Shown here in pieces: positions 34,720 through 42,892 of a stretch of 64,000 bases of DNA (positions are counted from its first letter, which is position 1; each line of letters opens with the position of its first letter). Location of the stretch: positions 1 through 64,000 of the forward strand of contig NZ_CP116034.1 in NCBI RefSeq assembly GCF_027945075.1. Reading direction: 5' to 3'. The notes beneath the pieces were generated by a model. The model was given only the letters and a program-made list of their open reading frames with translations. It was not told where the DNA came from and did not search any database. The position numbers were made by a program, and so were the translations under genes. The DNA comes from Chryseobacterium sp. CY350. GTDB taxonomy: Bacteria; Bacteroidota; Bacteroidia; Flavobacteriales; Weeksellaceae.

Positions 34720-34810
34720 ATTTAGTAAAATTTAAAATAATTGTCCCAATTTACCTTATAACAATCTTGGTTGTTACATTGCTAAACTGATACACTGTTA
34801 CATTAAAAAT

Positions 34811-35803
34811 ATGAGCAATACTTACAAATCTGCAGGTGTAGACAAAGAAGAAGGTTACAAAACCGTTGATAAAATCAAGAAAGCGGTAGGCGAAACGCAC
34901 AATGCAAATGTTTTGAATCATTTGGGAAGTTTCGGAGCTTTTTACGAAATCGGAGGCTACAAAAATCCGGTTTTGGTTTCTGGAACTGATGGCGTCGGAA
35001 CTAAACTTAAAGTTGCTTTAGACTCAAAAAGATATGAATCTATTGGAGTTGATTGTTTCGCAATGTGTGCAAACGATATCCTTTGTCACGGTGCAAAACC
35101 ATTATTTTTTCTCGATTATTTAGCTTGCGGGAAATTAGATTCCGAGATTGCTGCAGAAATCGTTTTAGGAATGGTAGCGGCCTGTAAAGACAATAATTGT
35201 GCTTTAATTGGTGGCGAAACCGCAGAAATGCCGGGAATGTATAAGCCGGGAGATTATGATGTAGCAGGTTTCTGTGTCGGGATCGTTGAAAAAGACCAGA
35301 TCATAGACGGTACAAAAATCAAAACAGGAGATAAAATTATTGCATTGCCAAGTTCAGGATTCCACTCAAACGGATTTTCTTTGGTAAGAAAAATTTTCCC
35401 GGATTTTGAAGAAGAATTTGAAGGAAAACCTTTGTACGAAACACTTTTGGTTCCTACAAGATTGTATTATAAAGACATTCACAGAGTAATTGAAGAAATC
35501 GAAGTTGCCGGAATCGCCCATATTACAGGTGGCGGTTTGTACGAAAATATTCCGAGAATCATCGGTGAAGGATTATGTGCTTCAATTGATGCCGCAAAAA
35601 TCCAGATTCCGAGTGTAATGGTAGAGCTGGAGAAAAGAGGAAATATCGCACGTGAAGAAATGTTCGGAACTTTCAATATGGGTGTCGGGATGATCGTAGT
35701 TGTAGATCCTTCACACGCTGAAAAAGTGCTTCACCTTCTGGATGATGCTTACGAAATAGGAGAGATTACGGAAGGAGCAGAGAAGATCGATTTGAAATTT
35801 TAG
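34811..35803 (+). CDS. purM: Phosphoribosylformylglycinamidine cyclo-ligase (AIR synthetase)
   Basis: PurM closes the imidazole ring of AIR using ATP, the fifth step of purine synthesis. The 330-residue protein has the ATP-grasp-unrelated PurM fold with VSGTDGVGTKLKVA near residue 60, DCFAMCANDILCHGAKPLFFLDY, GGETAEMPGMY and the C-terminal HITGGGLYENIPRII. It is the first of a codirectional purine cluster. The stop codon at 35801-35803 is directly followed by a family A repeat. Expression might be tuned by the upstream mini-gene terminator. Confidence 0.97.
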   Translation: MSNTYKSAGVDKEEGYKTVDKIKKAVGETHNANVLNHLGSFGAFYEIGGYKNPVLVSGTDGVGTKLKVALDSKRYESIGVDCFAMCANDILCHGAKPLFFLDYLACGKLDSEIAAEIVLGMVAACKDNNCALIGGETAEMPGMYKPGDYDVAGFCVGIVEKDQIIDGTKIKTGDKIIALPSSGFHSNGFSLVRKIFPDFEEEFEGKPLYETLLVPTRLYYKDIHRVIEEIEVAGIAHITGGGLYENIPRIIGEGLCASIDAAKIQIPSVMVELEKRGNIAREEMFGTFNMGVGMIVVVDPSHAEKVLHLLDDAYEIGEITEGAEKIDLKF

Positions 35804-35897
35804 GAGCTATTTCCCGCTGTCCACTATATCTTTTTTGAGACGGTCTCCACTTCGTTCCGCCCGCCCCAAAAAAGGATACCGTTTCCATCGGGGCTAG
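35804..35897 (+). repeat. Dispersed structured repeat, family A, copy 3
   Basis: A 94-base copy from GAGCTATTTCCCGCTGTCC to CATCGGGGCTAG, starting at the base right after the purM stop codon. The centre pairs CTTTTTTGAGACGG with a CCGCCC/CCAAAAAAGG arm. It fills most of the gap between purM and purN. Confidence 0.8.
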
Positions 35898-35955
35898 TAA
35901 AAACAGTAAAAGCTTTGTCAAAGTTTTAAACTTTGACAAAGCTCACAAATTAAAA

Positions 35956-36522
35956 ATGAAAAACTTAGTTATACTCGTTTCAGGTTCAGGAACCAATCTT
36001 CAGCGAATTATTGATACCATCGTCAGCGGAGAAATCCAGAATGCAAAAGTATCTTTAGTGGTTGCTGACAGAGAATGTTACGGACTCGAAAGGGCAAAAA
36101 AACATAACATAGAAACTGCGTTGATTCCGAGAGGGAAAAACTTCAGCAGCGACTTGGTGAAAATCATTCCGGAAAATACAGACCTAATTGTATTGGCAGG
36201 TTTTTTATCTATCCTCAAACCTGAGTTTGTAGAAAGTTGGGAAGGCAAGATTATCAACATTCATCCGGCCTTACTTCCAAAATACGGAGGGAAAGGAATG
36301 TGGGGACATCACGTTCACAACGCTGTCATTGAAGCTAATGAAAAAGAAAGCGGAGCAACCGTCCATTTTGTAACGGTAGGAATCGATGAAGGAGAAGCAA
36401 TCCTCCAGAAATCATTCGAAGTTACAGAAAAAGACACTCCCGAAACCTTGGCGGGAAAAGTTCATAAAATTGAGTATGAAATTTTCCCAATAGCAATAAA
36501 CAAAGTATTAGGAAATAATTAA
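35956..36522 (+). CDS. purN: Phosphoribosylglycinamide formyltransferase
   Basis: PurN transfers the formyl group of 10-formyl-THF to GAR, step three of purine synthesis. The 188-residue protein shows the phosphate loop VLVSGSGTNLQ at the N-terminus and the active-site stretch INIHPALLPKYGGKGMWG, containing the conserved Asn-x-His, followed by HFVTVGIDEGEAI with the catalytic Asp. The protein has a family-typical length. It lies between purM and purH in the same direction. Confidence 0.95.
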   Translation: MKNLVILVSGSGTNLQRIIDTIVSGEIQNAKVSLVVADRECYGLERAKKHNIETALIPRGKNFSSDLVKIIPENTDLIVLAGFLSILKPEFVESWEGKIINIHPALLPKYGGKGMWGHHVHNAVIEANEKESGATVHFVTVGIDEGEAILQKSFEVTEKDTPETLAGKVHKIEYEIFPIAINKVLGNN

Positions 36523-36547
36523 GAAGGCTAATTATTAGCGATATAAA

Positions 36548-36602
36548 AATTCGCCTCCTTTGGAGGGGTGGCAAAAATTCAAAGAATTTTTGCCGTGGTG
36601 GT
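36548..36602 (+). repeat. Dispersed structured repeat, family B, copy 2
   Basis: AATTCGCCTCCTTTGGAGGGG forms the first stem and CAAAAATTCAAAGAATTTTTG the second; the copy at 33917-33970 has the same two-stem layout. Confidence 0.7.
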
Positions 36603-36661
36603 TTAAAACATTCAAAAATTTAAGAACGTCCGTTGTAAACGGGAATTCTAAAAAATAAAAG

Positions 36662-36743
36662 GCTTCGACAAGCTCAGCCTGACGAAGCTACAAAATTACG
36701 ATTAGTATTAGAGATGTCATGCTGAGCTTATCGAAGCATCTCT
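36662..36743. repeat. Inverted pair of a GCTTCGA-AGCTCAG repeat
   Basis: Two 22-base arms, 36662-36683 and 36716-36737, are reverse complements at 20 of 22 positions (GCTTCGACAAGCTCAG and CTGAGCTTATCGAAGC). The second arm is enclosed by its own short stem AGAGATG/CATCTCT (36710-36743). Confidence 0.75.
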
Positions 36744-36813
36744 TAATAAAATATAAAGACACACTTAGATAAAAAAGAATATTTCGAAAAAATAAAAAAT
36801 CTAAGTAAAAGTA

Positions 36814-36985
36814 AGATCGGAGGTGAAAGAACCGGTCTACAGTTTGAAATAACTGTAAAAAGTAAAAGTTGAAAAGTCCCAACGGGATGGCTTATCAAAG
36901 GATAAGATGAAATCCTATTATTTGGTAGGTGAAAAAGTAAAATGAAGGGAAAACCGCAATTGAAACTGCGGTTTCGACTTCGTAA
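36814..36985 (+). ncRNA. Hairpin-rich leader of purH, candidate cis-regulatory or small RNA
   Basis: Six small stems follow each other: AGATCGG/CCGGTCT (36814-36838), TACAGTT/AACTGTA (36838-36857), TCCC/GGGA (36877-36887), CTTATC/GATAAG with loop AAAG (36891-36906), CCTATT/GGTAGG (36914-36929) and AAACCGCA..TT/AACTGCGGTTT (about 36951-36974). No U run follows the last stem and the purH start comes 27 bases later. The density of hairpins with intact pairing, including G-U pairs, suggests a selected RNA. It does not match TPP, cobalamin, SAM, THF, purine or ZTP riboswitches as I know them; a Bacteroidota 6S-like RNA cannot be excluded. Confidence 0.45.
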
Positions 36986-37000
36986 AAAAATGAAAAATCT

Positions 37001-38515
37001 ATGAGCAAGAGAGTTTTGATCAGTGTTTCTGACAAAAGCGGATTAACAGAATTCGCACAGTTTTTAGAATCTCAAAATTATGAATTGATCTCTACAGGAG
37101 GCACATTCAAACATTTGAAAGACGCTGGTCTGAATCCGATTCAAATTGATGAGGTTACTGATTTCCCTGAAATGCTTGACGGAAGAGTGAAAACCTTACA
37201 CCCAAAAGTTCACGGCGGTTTATTGGCTGTTCGTTCAAACGAAGAGCACATGAAAACCGTTCAGGAGCATAATATCGGTTTGATCGACATGGTAATTGTA
37301 AATTTGTATCCGTTTTTTGAAAATGTAAATAAAGACATTTCATTACACGAAAAAGTAGAATTCATCGACATCGGAGGTCCGTCAATGCTTCGTTCAGCTG
37401 CTAAAAATTTCGATTCTGTAACCGTTATTACTGACGTTGAAGATTACGAAAAAGTAAAAATCGAAATGGAACAAAACGGTGATACCTTCATCGAAACCCG
37501 TAAAAGATTAGCCGGAAAAGTTTTTAACCTGACTTCAGCTTACGATGCAGCGATCTCAAGAATGCTTTTAGAAGAAGATTACCCGACTTATTTAAGTGCT
37601 TCATACAAGAAAGTTTCAGATTTAAGATACGGAGAAAACCCACACCAGACTGCAGCGTACTATGTTTCAACTTTTGAAAACGGTGCGATGAAAGATTTCG
37701 AACAATTAGGAGGTAAAGAATTATCATTCAACAACCTTCGTGATATGGATCTTTGCTGGAAAGTAGTTACAGAATTCAAAGACGAAATGGCATGTTGCGC
37801 TGTAAAACATTCTACACCTTGTGGCGTGGCGATCGGAACTTCTGCTTTGGAAACTTACAAAAAGACTTTCGAGTGCGATCCGATCTCTATTTTCGGTGGA
37901 ATTGTTGCTGCCAACTTCAAAATTGATGCTGCAACAGCTGAAGAATTAAACAAAACATTCCTTGAAATCGTAATGGCTCCCGATTTTGATGATGATGCTT
38001 TGGAAGTTTTAAGAAAAAAGAAAAATTTAAGAATTATAAAAATCGTTAATCAGGTTTCAGACAAGCAAACTTGGGTAAAAGTTGACGGTGGAATCTTGGT
38101 GCAGGATAACGACAGTATTTTCTCAGATGATATTAAAGTAGTTACAGAAACTCAACCGACTGAAGAGCAGAAAAAAGCTTTATTGTTTTCTCAAAGAGTC
38201 GTAAAATATGTAAAATCAAACGCAATTGTTGTTTCAAACGGTATTCAGGCTTTCGGAATTGGCGGTGGTCAGGTAAATAGAATTTGGGCAACACAGCAGG
38301 CGATCGAAAGAGCAAAAGAGAAATTTACAGGAGAATTAGTTTTGGCTTCTGATGCATTTTTCCCTTTCCGTGATGTGGTAGATTTCTGCGCTCAGGAAGG
38401 TATTACAGCGATCATCCAACCTGGCGGAAGCGTAAAAGATCAGGAAAGTATTGATGCGGCCAACGAACACAAAATCCCAATGATGTTCACTGGTGTAAGA
38501 CATTTCTTTCATTAA
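37001..38515 (+). CDS. purH: Bifunctional AICAR formyltransferase / IMP cyclohydrolase
   Basis: PurH carries out the last two steps to IMP. The 504-residue protein has the N-terminal IMP cyclohydrolase domain ([47 protein letters not shown]) and the C-terminal AICAR transformylase domain with [26 protein letters not shown] (catalytic Lys-His) and [13 protein letters not shown]. The segment around residues 330-390 is the usual variable region. It follows a 478-base gap filled with repeats and a structured leader, so it may be regulated apart from purMN. Confidence 0.97.
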   Translation: MSKRVLISVSDKSGLTEFAQFLESQNYELISTGGTFKHLKDAGLNPIQIDEVTDFPEMLDGRVKTLHPKVHGGLLAVRSNEEHMKTVQEHNIGLIDMVIVNLYPFFENVNKDISLHEKVEFIDIGGPSMLRSAAKNFDSVTVITDVEDYEKVKIEMEQNGDTFIETRKRLAGKVFNLTSAYDAAISRMLLEEDYPTYLSASYKKVSDLRYGENPHQTAAYYVSTFENGAMKDFEQLGGKELSFNNLRDMDLCWKVVTEFKDEMACCAVKHSTPCGVAIGTSALETYKKTFECDPISIFGGIVAANFKIDAATAEELNKTFLEIVMAPDFDDDALEVLRKKKNLRIIKIVNQVSDKQTWVKVDGGILVQDNDSIFSDDIKVVTETQPTEEQKKALLFSQRVVKYVKSNAIVVSNGIQAFGIGGGQVNRIWATQQAIERAKEKFTGELVLASDAFFPFRDVVDFCAQEGITAIIQPGGSVKDQESIDAANEHKIPMMFTGVRHFFH

Positions 38516-38541
38516 AATTGAATTAAAATAATAATTTGAGA

Positions 38542-38573
38542 TTGTATATATAGCATCCAAAATTATATATTTG
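38542..38573 (+). promoter_or_regulatory. Promoter of purD
   Basis: TTG at 38542-38544, 21 bases, then TATATTTG at 38566-38573. The box ends 28 bases before the purD ATG, so purD can be expressed apart from purH. Confidence 0.6.
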
Positions 38574-38601
38574 TAAATTAGACTAGATAATTAAATAAAG
38601 T

Positions 38602-39840
38602 ATGAGAATATTAATCATAGGTGAGGGTGGAAGAGAGTCTGCATTGGCGGCAAAACTTCAAAAAGACGTTAGAGTCACGAAAATGTTTTTTGCAAACGGA
38701 AATGCATCTACTGATGCTATCGGGCAAAACGTTCACATGTCAGAGATCAAAGAATTAAGAGATTTTGCTATCAAAGAAAAAGTAGATCTTACAATTGTTG
38801 GTCCGGAAGCACCTTTGGTTGCTGGTCTTAAAGACGAATTTAAAAAGCATGATCTAAAGGTTTTTGGCCCGAATCAAAAAGTGGCAAGTCTGGAAGGAAG
38901 CAAGGCTTTCTCAAAGAAATTTATGCAGACCTATGATATCAAAACAGCAAAGGCAGTAGTTTTTGATTCATACAATGAGGCAAAAGATTACGTTCAGAAT
39001 CACGAGTATCCTTTGGTAATAAAAGCTAGTGGTTTAGCAGGTGGAAAAGGTGTTGTTATCTGTGATACTGTTGAAGAAGCTGAAGCTACGATTCATGATT
39101 TTATGATCCGCAGACTTTATGGAGATGCGGGAATACGTTTAGTTATCGAAGAATTTTTACAGGGTTTTGAAGCGTCTATTATTGCATTCTCAAATGGTGA
39201 AAAACTATTCCCTTGTATTCCCGTAAAAGATTATAAAAAAGCCGGTAACGGTGATAAAGGTCCGAACACAGGTGGAATGGGTTCTGTGGCACCAAGTCCG
39301 GAATTTACAGCAGAACATTCTGCAGATTTTGAAAAAAATATCTTAGCGCCAACCATTACAGGTCTGAAGGCAGAAGGTTTCAGTTTCAAAGGAATTATTT
39401 TCTTCGGATTGATGGTTACCAAAAACGGAACTTATCTTTTAGAATACAACATGAGATTCGGAGATCCGGAAACTCAGGTATTGATGGCATTGATGGAAAA
39501 CAATCTTCTCGATGTTATCACAGACTGTATGAACGGAAAAGATATTGATCTTAAATTTAAAGACGAAAAAGCTGTCTGCCTGGTAATGTGTTCCGGCGGA
39601 TATCCTAGAAATATAGAATTAGGCTTTGAGATCGTTGGTGAAGATAAAGTAAAACATAGCCAGCTATTGTACGCAGGAGCAATCAAAAAAGGTGATAAAG
39701 TTGTTTCCAACGGAGGCAGAGTTCTTAACATTATCGCTACAGGTGCTACTTACGATGAGGCTCGAAAAAAAGTCTACGAAGATGCACTTCCTGTACAGTT
39801 TGATTACAGTTTCTACAGAGAAGACATTGGTAAATTTTAA
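38602..39840 (+). CDS. purD: Phosphoribosylamine-glycine ligase (GAR synthetase)
   Basis: PurD joins glycine to phosphoribosylamine with ATP, the second purine step. The 412-residue protein begins MRILIIGEGGRESALAAKL, the nucleotide-like N-domain loop, and contains the ATP-grasp core with VIKASGLAGGKGVVIC, EEFLQGFEASIIAFSNG and NTGGMGSVAP, then the metal-binding EYNMRFGDPETQ. The C-terminal domain is complete. It has its own promoter box and terminator, so it can act as a single unit in the purine cluster. Confidence 0.97.
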   Translation: MRILIIGEGGRESALAAKLQKDVRVTKMFFANGNASTDAIGQNVHMSEIKELRDFAIKEKVDLTIVGPEAPLVAGLKDEFKKHDLKVFGPNQKVASLEGSKAFSKKFMQTYDIKTAKAVVFDSYNEAKDYVQNHEYPLVIKASGLAGGKGVVICDTVEEAEATIHDFMIRRLYGDAGIRLVIEEFLQGFEASIIAFSNGEKLFPCIPVKDYKKAGNGDKGPNTGGMGSVAPSPEFTAEHSADFEKNILAPTITGLKAEGFSFKGIIFFGLMVTKNGTYLLEYNMRFGDPETQVLMALMENNLLDVITDCMNGKDIDLKFKDEKAVCLVMCSGGYPRNIELGFEIVGEDKVKHSQLLYAGAIKKGDKVVSNGGRVLNIIATGATYDEARKKVYEDALPVQFDYSFYREDIGKF

Positions 39841-39850
39841 ATAAATCGTG

Positions 39851-39884
39851 AAAAAAGATTTGGAAATTTTCCAAGTCTTTTTTT
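39851..39884 (+). terminator. Terminator of purD
   Basis: AAAAAGATTTGGAA pairs with TTCCAAGTCTTTTT (one G-U) around a short AT loop and is followed by T residues, 11 bases after the stop. Confidence 0.8.
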
Positions 39885-39906
39885 GTAAAGAATTTCATAG
39901 CAGTAA

Positions 39907-39976
39907 GCTTTACGCTATAGGCGATAAGCTTTAAAATTCACAAATAGCCTACTGCCTAAAGCCTATAGCCTAAAGC
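39907..39976. repeat. Heptad-type intergenic inverted repeat before guaA
   Basis: GCTTTACGCTATAGGC (39907-39922) and GCCTATAGCCTAAAGC (39961-39976) are inverted at 15 of 16 positions. Both halves consist of short GCTATAG/GCTTTA-like units, with extra partial copies in between (GATAAGCTTTA, CTGCCTAAAGC). Confidence 0.65.
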
Positions 39977-39992
39977 ATTAATAAATTTAAAA

Positions 39993-41522
39993 ATGAACAA
40001 CGGTATTATCATATTAGATTTCGGTTCTCAGTACAACCAGCTTATCGGAAGAAGAATCCGTGAGATGGGCGTGTATTCTGAAATCTTACCATTCAATACA
40101 CCTTTAGAAACAATTTTAGAAAAAAAGCCAAAAGGAATCATCCTCTCTGGCGGGCCAAGTTCTGTAAATGCAGAAAATGCTCATTTAGTTGAAAAAGAAT
40201 TGTACGAGCAGGGAATTCCCGTTTTAGGAATCTGCTACGGAATGCAGCTTACTGCACATCTTTTAGGCGGAACCGTGCATAAAGGTGTAAAAGGTGAATA
40301 CGGTAAAGCTCATCTGGATATTGTAAAAGAATCTTCATTATTAAAAGGTGTTACGCAGAACTCGGTCGTGTGGATGAGTCACTTTGATGAGGTAGGAATG
40401 TTGCCTCCGGGTTTTGATTTAAATGCAAAATCAGGCGTAATTGCCTCAATTGGCAACGAAGAAAAGAAAATCTTTTGCGTACAGTTTCACCCGGAAGTTT
40501 CTCATACAGAAGAAGGCGGAAAAATGCTTGAAAACTTTGTGTTTGGAATCTGTAATTCTGAGAAGAACTGGAAACTGACTAATTATATCGATAAAACGGT
40601 AGAAGAGATCCGTGAGAAAGTGGGAGACAACAAGGTAATCCTCGGTCTTTCTGGCGGTGTAGATTCGTCTGTTGCTGCGGTATTAATTCATAAAGCAATC
40701 GGAGATCAACTTCACTGTATCTTTGTAGACACCGGACTTCTTAGAAAAGATGAAGACGTAAAGGTGATGAAAAATTATGGTGAAAGTTTTCATATGAACA
40801 TCAAATTGGTAGATGCTAAAGAAAGATTTTTATCAAAATTAGCCGGAATTGATGATCCTGAAACTAAAAGAAAGATCATCGGGAACGAATTTATTCACGT
40901 TTTCGACGAAGAATCTCATAAAATTGAAGGTGCGAAATTTTTAGCACAGGGAACAATTTATCCTGATGTGATCGAAAGTCAGTCAGTAAACGGGCCTTCA
41001 GCGGTTATTAAATCTCACCACAACGTTGGCGGGCTTCCGGAAGAAATGGAGTTCGAATTGCTAGAGCCGTTGAGAGAATTATTCAAAGACGAAGTGAGAA
41101 AAGTAGGTGAAGAGTTGGGAATTCCGCATCATTTGGTACACAGACATCCATTCCCGGGTCCTGGTTTAGGAATTAGAATCTTAGGAGCTGTGGATGCCGA
41201 GAAAGTAAAAATTCTTCAGGAAGCTGACGATATTTTCATTGAAGAATTATACAAAAATGATCTGTACGACAAAGTTTCTCAGGCATTCGTGGTTCTTCTT
41301 CCTGTGAAATCTGTAGGTGTTATGGGTGACGAGAGAACGTACGAATACACAGCAGTTGTACGTTCTGCCAATACCATCGACTTTATGACGGCAACGTGGA
41401 GTAGACTTCCTTACGAGTTTTTAGATACCGTTTCCAGCAGAATTATCAATGAAGTGAGAGGAATCAACAGAGTAGCGTACGATATTTCAAGTAAGCCGCC
41501 AGCAACGATTGAGTGGGAATAA
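39993..41522 (+). CDS. guaA: GMP synthase (glutamine-hydrolysing)
   Basis: GuaA converts XMP to GMP using glutamine and ATP. The N-terminal class I glutamine amidotransferase domain has the nucleophile Cys81 in GICYGMQLTAHLLGG and the His-Glu pair in FCVQFHPEVSHTEEG. The ATP-pyrophosphatase domain has the P-loop ILGLSGGVDSSVAA, and the C-terminal dimerisation domain contains HPFPGPGLGIRILG and ends in PPATIEWE, the canonical GuaA terminus. At 509 residues, normal length. Its own terminator lies at 41545-41571; the gap upstream has the purD terminator, so it is transcribed separately. Confidence 0.98.
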   Translation: MNNGIIILDFGSQYNQLIGRRIREMGVYSEILPFNTPLETILEKKPKGIILSGGPSSVNAENAHLVEKELYEQGIPVLGICYGMQLTAHLLGGTVHKGVKGEYGKAHLDIVKESSLLKGVTQNSVVWMSHFDEVGMLPPGFDLNAKSGVIASIGNEEKKIFCVQFHPEVSHTEEGGKMLENFVFGICNSEKNWKLTNYIDKTVEEIREKVGDNKVILGLSGGVDSSVAAVLIHKAIGDQLHCIFVDTGLLRKDEDVKVMKNYGESFHMNIKLVDAKERFLSKLAGIDDPETKRKIIGNEFIHVFDEESHKIEGAKFLAQGTIYPDVIESQSVNGPSAVIKSHHNVGGLPEEMEFELLEPLRELFKDEVRKVGEELGIPHHLVHRHPFPGPGLGIRILGAVDAEKVKILQEADDIFIEELYKNDLYDKVSQAFVVLLPVKSVGVMGDERTYEYTAVVRSANTIDFMTATWSRLPYEFLDTVSSRIINEVRGINRVAYDISSKPPATIEWE

Positions 41523-41544
41523 TTTAACTTGAATTTTAATATAT

Positions 41545-41571
41545 AAACCAGCTTTTCGAGGCTGGTTTTTT
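41545..41571 (+). terminator. Terminator of guaA
   Basis: Perfect arms AAACCAGC (41545-41552) and GCTGGTTT (41561-41568), loop TTTTCGAG, followed by TTTTG. Confidence 0.85.
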
Positions 41572-41639
41572 GTTTATTTTAATTTATATTATTAATAAAA
41601 TTAAGGAGCTTATTTTGCGAAAAGTTAGAGTTTAACCTT

Positions 41640-41865
41640 GTTTTAAATTAAAATAGTTATCATTTGGTTTAAAATAATAGTGTGGATGACTTCCCGAGAA
41701 CTCGGTTGGTTTCCCGCAATTTGCAGGAGACTTCCCGAGTCGTCGCGAGGTTGCAAATAACCCTGTTTTAAACCTCGCGAGTTCTCGGGAAGTCACATAC
41801 ACTGTTGTTTTAAACCTCCCGAATTGTTGTGCAGATTGCAAACATGCTGGTTTTAAAGTTGGCGT
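41640..41865. repeat. Degenerate 42-bp repeat with long inverted arms, locus 2
   Basis: Read on the minus strand, units of 42 bases recur, e.g. two that carry GAGGTTTAAAACA..G and two with GGAAGTC..CC; motifs ACTTCCCGAGAACTCG occur in both orientations. Two 24-base arms, 41729-41752 and 41771-41794 (core GACTTCCCGAG and CGCGAGGTT), are inverted with 20 of 24 matches and would form a strong hairpin. A minus-strand frame (41632-41841) reads as 14-residue repeats, the same period as at 11490-11690, although the unit sequence differs. Not a convincing protein gene. Confidence 0.7.
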
Positions 41866-41903
41866 TTTCGTGAATACTAATCACTCATTCTCGCAATATT
41901 TTC

Positions 41904-41915
41904 TAAATTTGTTCA
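41904..41915 (+). promoter_or_regulatory. Promoter box of pheA-like gene, predicted leaderless
   Basis: TAAATTTG at 41904-41911 ends four bases before ATG 41916. No TTG lies at the ideal upstream distance. Confidence 0.5.
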
Positions 41916-42752
41916 ATGAAGATAGCATACCTCGGTCCGCAGGCGAGTTTCACTCAATTGGCAGCCTCACAGATTTTTCCAGATAAAGAATTGGTTCCGC
42001 AGTCGAGTATTCTCGATTGTTTCAATGCAGTGAAAAATAATGAAGTGGATAAAGCCGTAGTTCCTTTGGAAAATTCTATTGAAGGAACAGTTTCTATGAC
42101 GCTCGATTATCTCTATGATTTTGATGTTTTTATAGAAACCGAATTGGTAATGCCGATCGCTCATCACCTGATGATTCATCCCGATAATGAAGTTTTTGAG
42201 AAGGTAATTTCTCATCCGCAGGCTTTAGCGCAGACTTTTCATTTCAGATATGATCATTTTAAAGATATTCCGTCTCAGGATTTCAGTTCTACAGCGGCAT
42301 CTGCGAAGTTAGTTTCAGAAAACCAAAACGAAAAATGGGCTGCAATTGCCAATCGATATTCTGCCAAATTGTATGGTTTAAAAATCATTCGTGAAAATAT
42401 TCAGGATTTTGAACAGAATCATACCAAGTTCATCGTCATTTCAAAACAGAAGTCAGCTTTGCAACTTCCGCTACCCAAAACTTCTGAAAAAACTTCTTTG
42501 ATTATCACTCTTCCCGAAGATCACGCAGGAGGTCTTCATCAGGTACTTTCCGTCTTTGCTTGGCGAAAAATGAACCTTTCAAAAATCGAAAGCCGAACGT
42601 TGAAAACCGGTTTGGGAAATTACTTTTTCTTTATCAATGTCGAGAGTGAGTGGCACAATGTTCTTTCTCAAAATGCTATCGATGAGATTGTTTCTTTAGG
42701 CTCTCAGGTGAAATTTTTGGGACATTATGATGAATATGTTTTTGTGGAATAA
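41916..42752 (+). CDS. pheA: Prephenate dehydratase
   Basis: Converts prephenate to phenylpyruvate in phenylalanine synthesis. The 278-residue monofunctional protein has the PDT start MKIAYLGPQASFTQLAA, VPLENSIEGTVSMTLDYL, SHPQALAQT and NHTKFIVIS (the equivalent of the catalytic TRF motif, here with Lys for Arg). The C-terminal ACT domain (SLIITLPEDHAGGLHQVLSVFAWRKMNLSKIESRTLK) probably binds phenylalanine as feedback inhibitor. No chorismate mutase domain is fused. It is monocistronic. Confidence 0.95.
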   Translation: MKIAYLGPQASFTQLAASQIFPDKELVPQSSILDCFNAVKNNEVDKAVVPLENSIEGTVSMTLDYLYDFDVFIETELVMPIAHHLMIHPDNEVFEKVISHPQALAQTFHFRYDHFKDIPSQDFSSTAASAKLVSENQNEKWAAIANRYSAKLYGLKIIRENIQDFEQNHTKFIVISKQKSALQLPLPKTSEKTSLIITLPEDHAGGLHQVLSVFAWRKMNLSKIESRTLKTGLGNYFFFINVESEWHNVLSQNAIDEIVSLGSQVKFLGHYDEYVFVE

Positions 42753-42892
42753 TTCTGTTTGATGTAAAATATTTAGATCACGACTTTTATTTGCAACTTT
42801 TACCTTTACATAAATTTGTTCTTGAAGCTACAATATCTTTCAATAGGAATAATTTTTGAACGTACTTTGCATTTCAATTCATCCTTAAAATT

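Noticed and set aside
36814..36985. ZTP (pfl) riboswitch before purH
   Set aside because: The conserved core of the ZTP motif, in particular the CCGCCTGGGC-like 3' part, is not present.
41632..41841. A 69-codon minus-strand frame with 14-residue repeats
   Set aside because: Same reasoning as for the frame at 11484; the strong inverted arms in the DNA explain the pattern better than coding.
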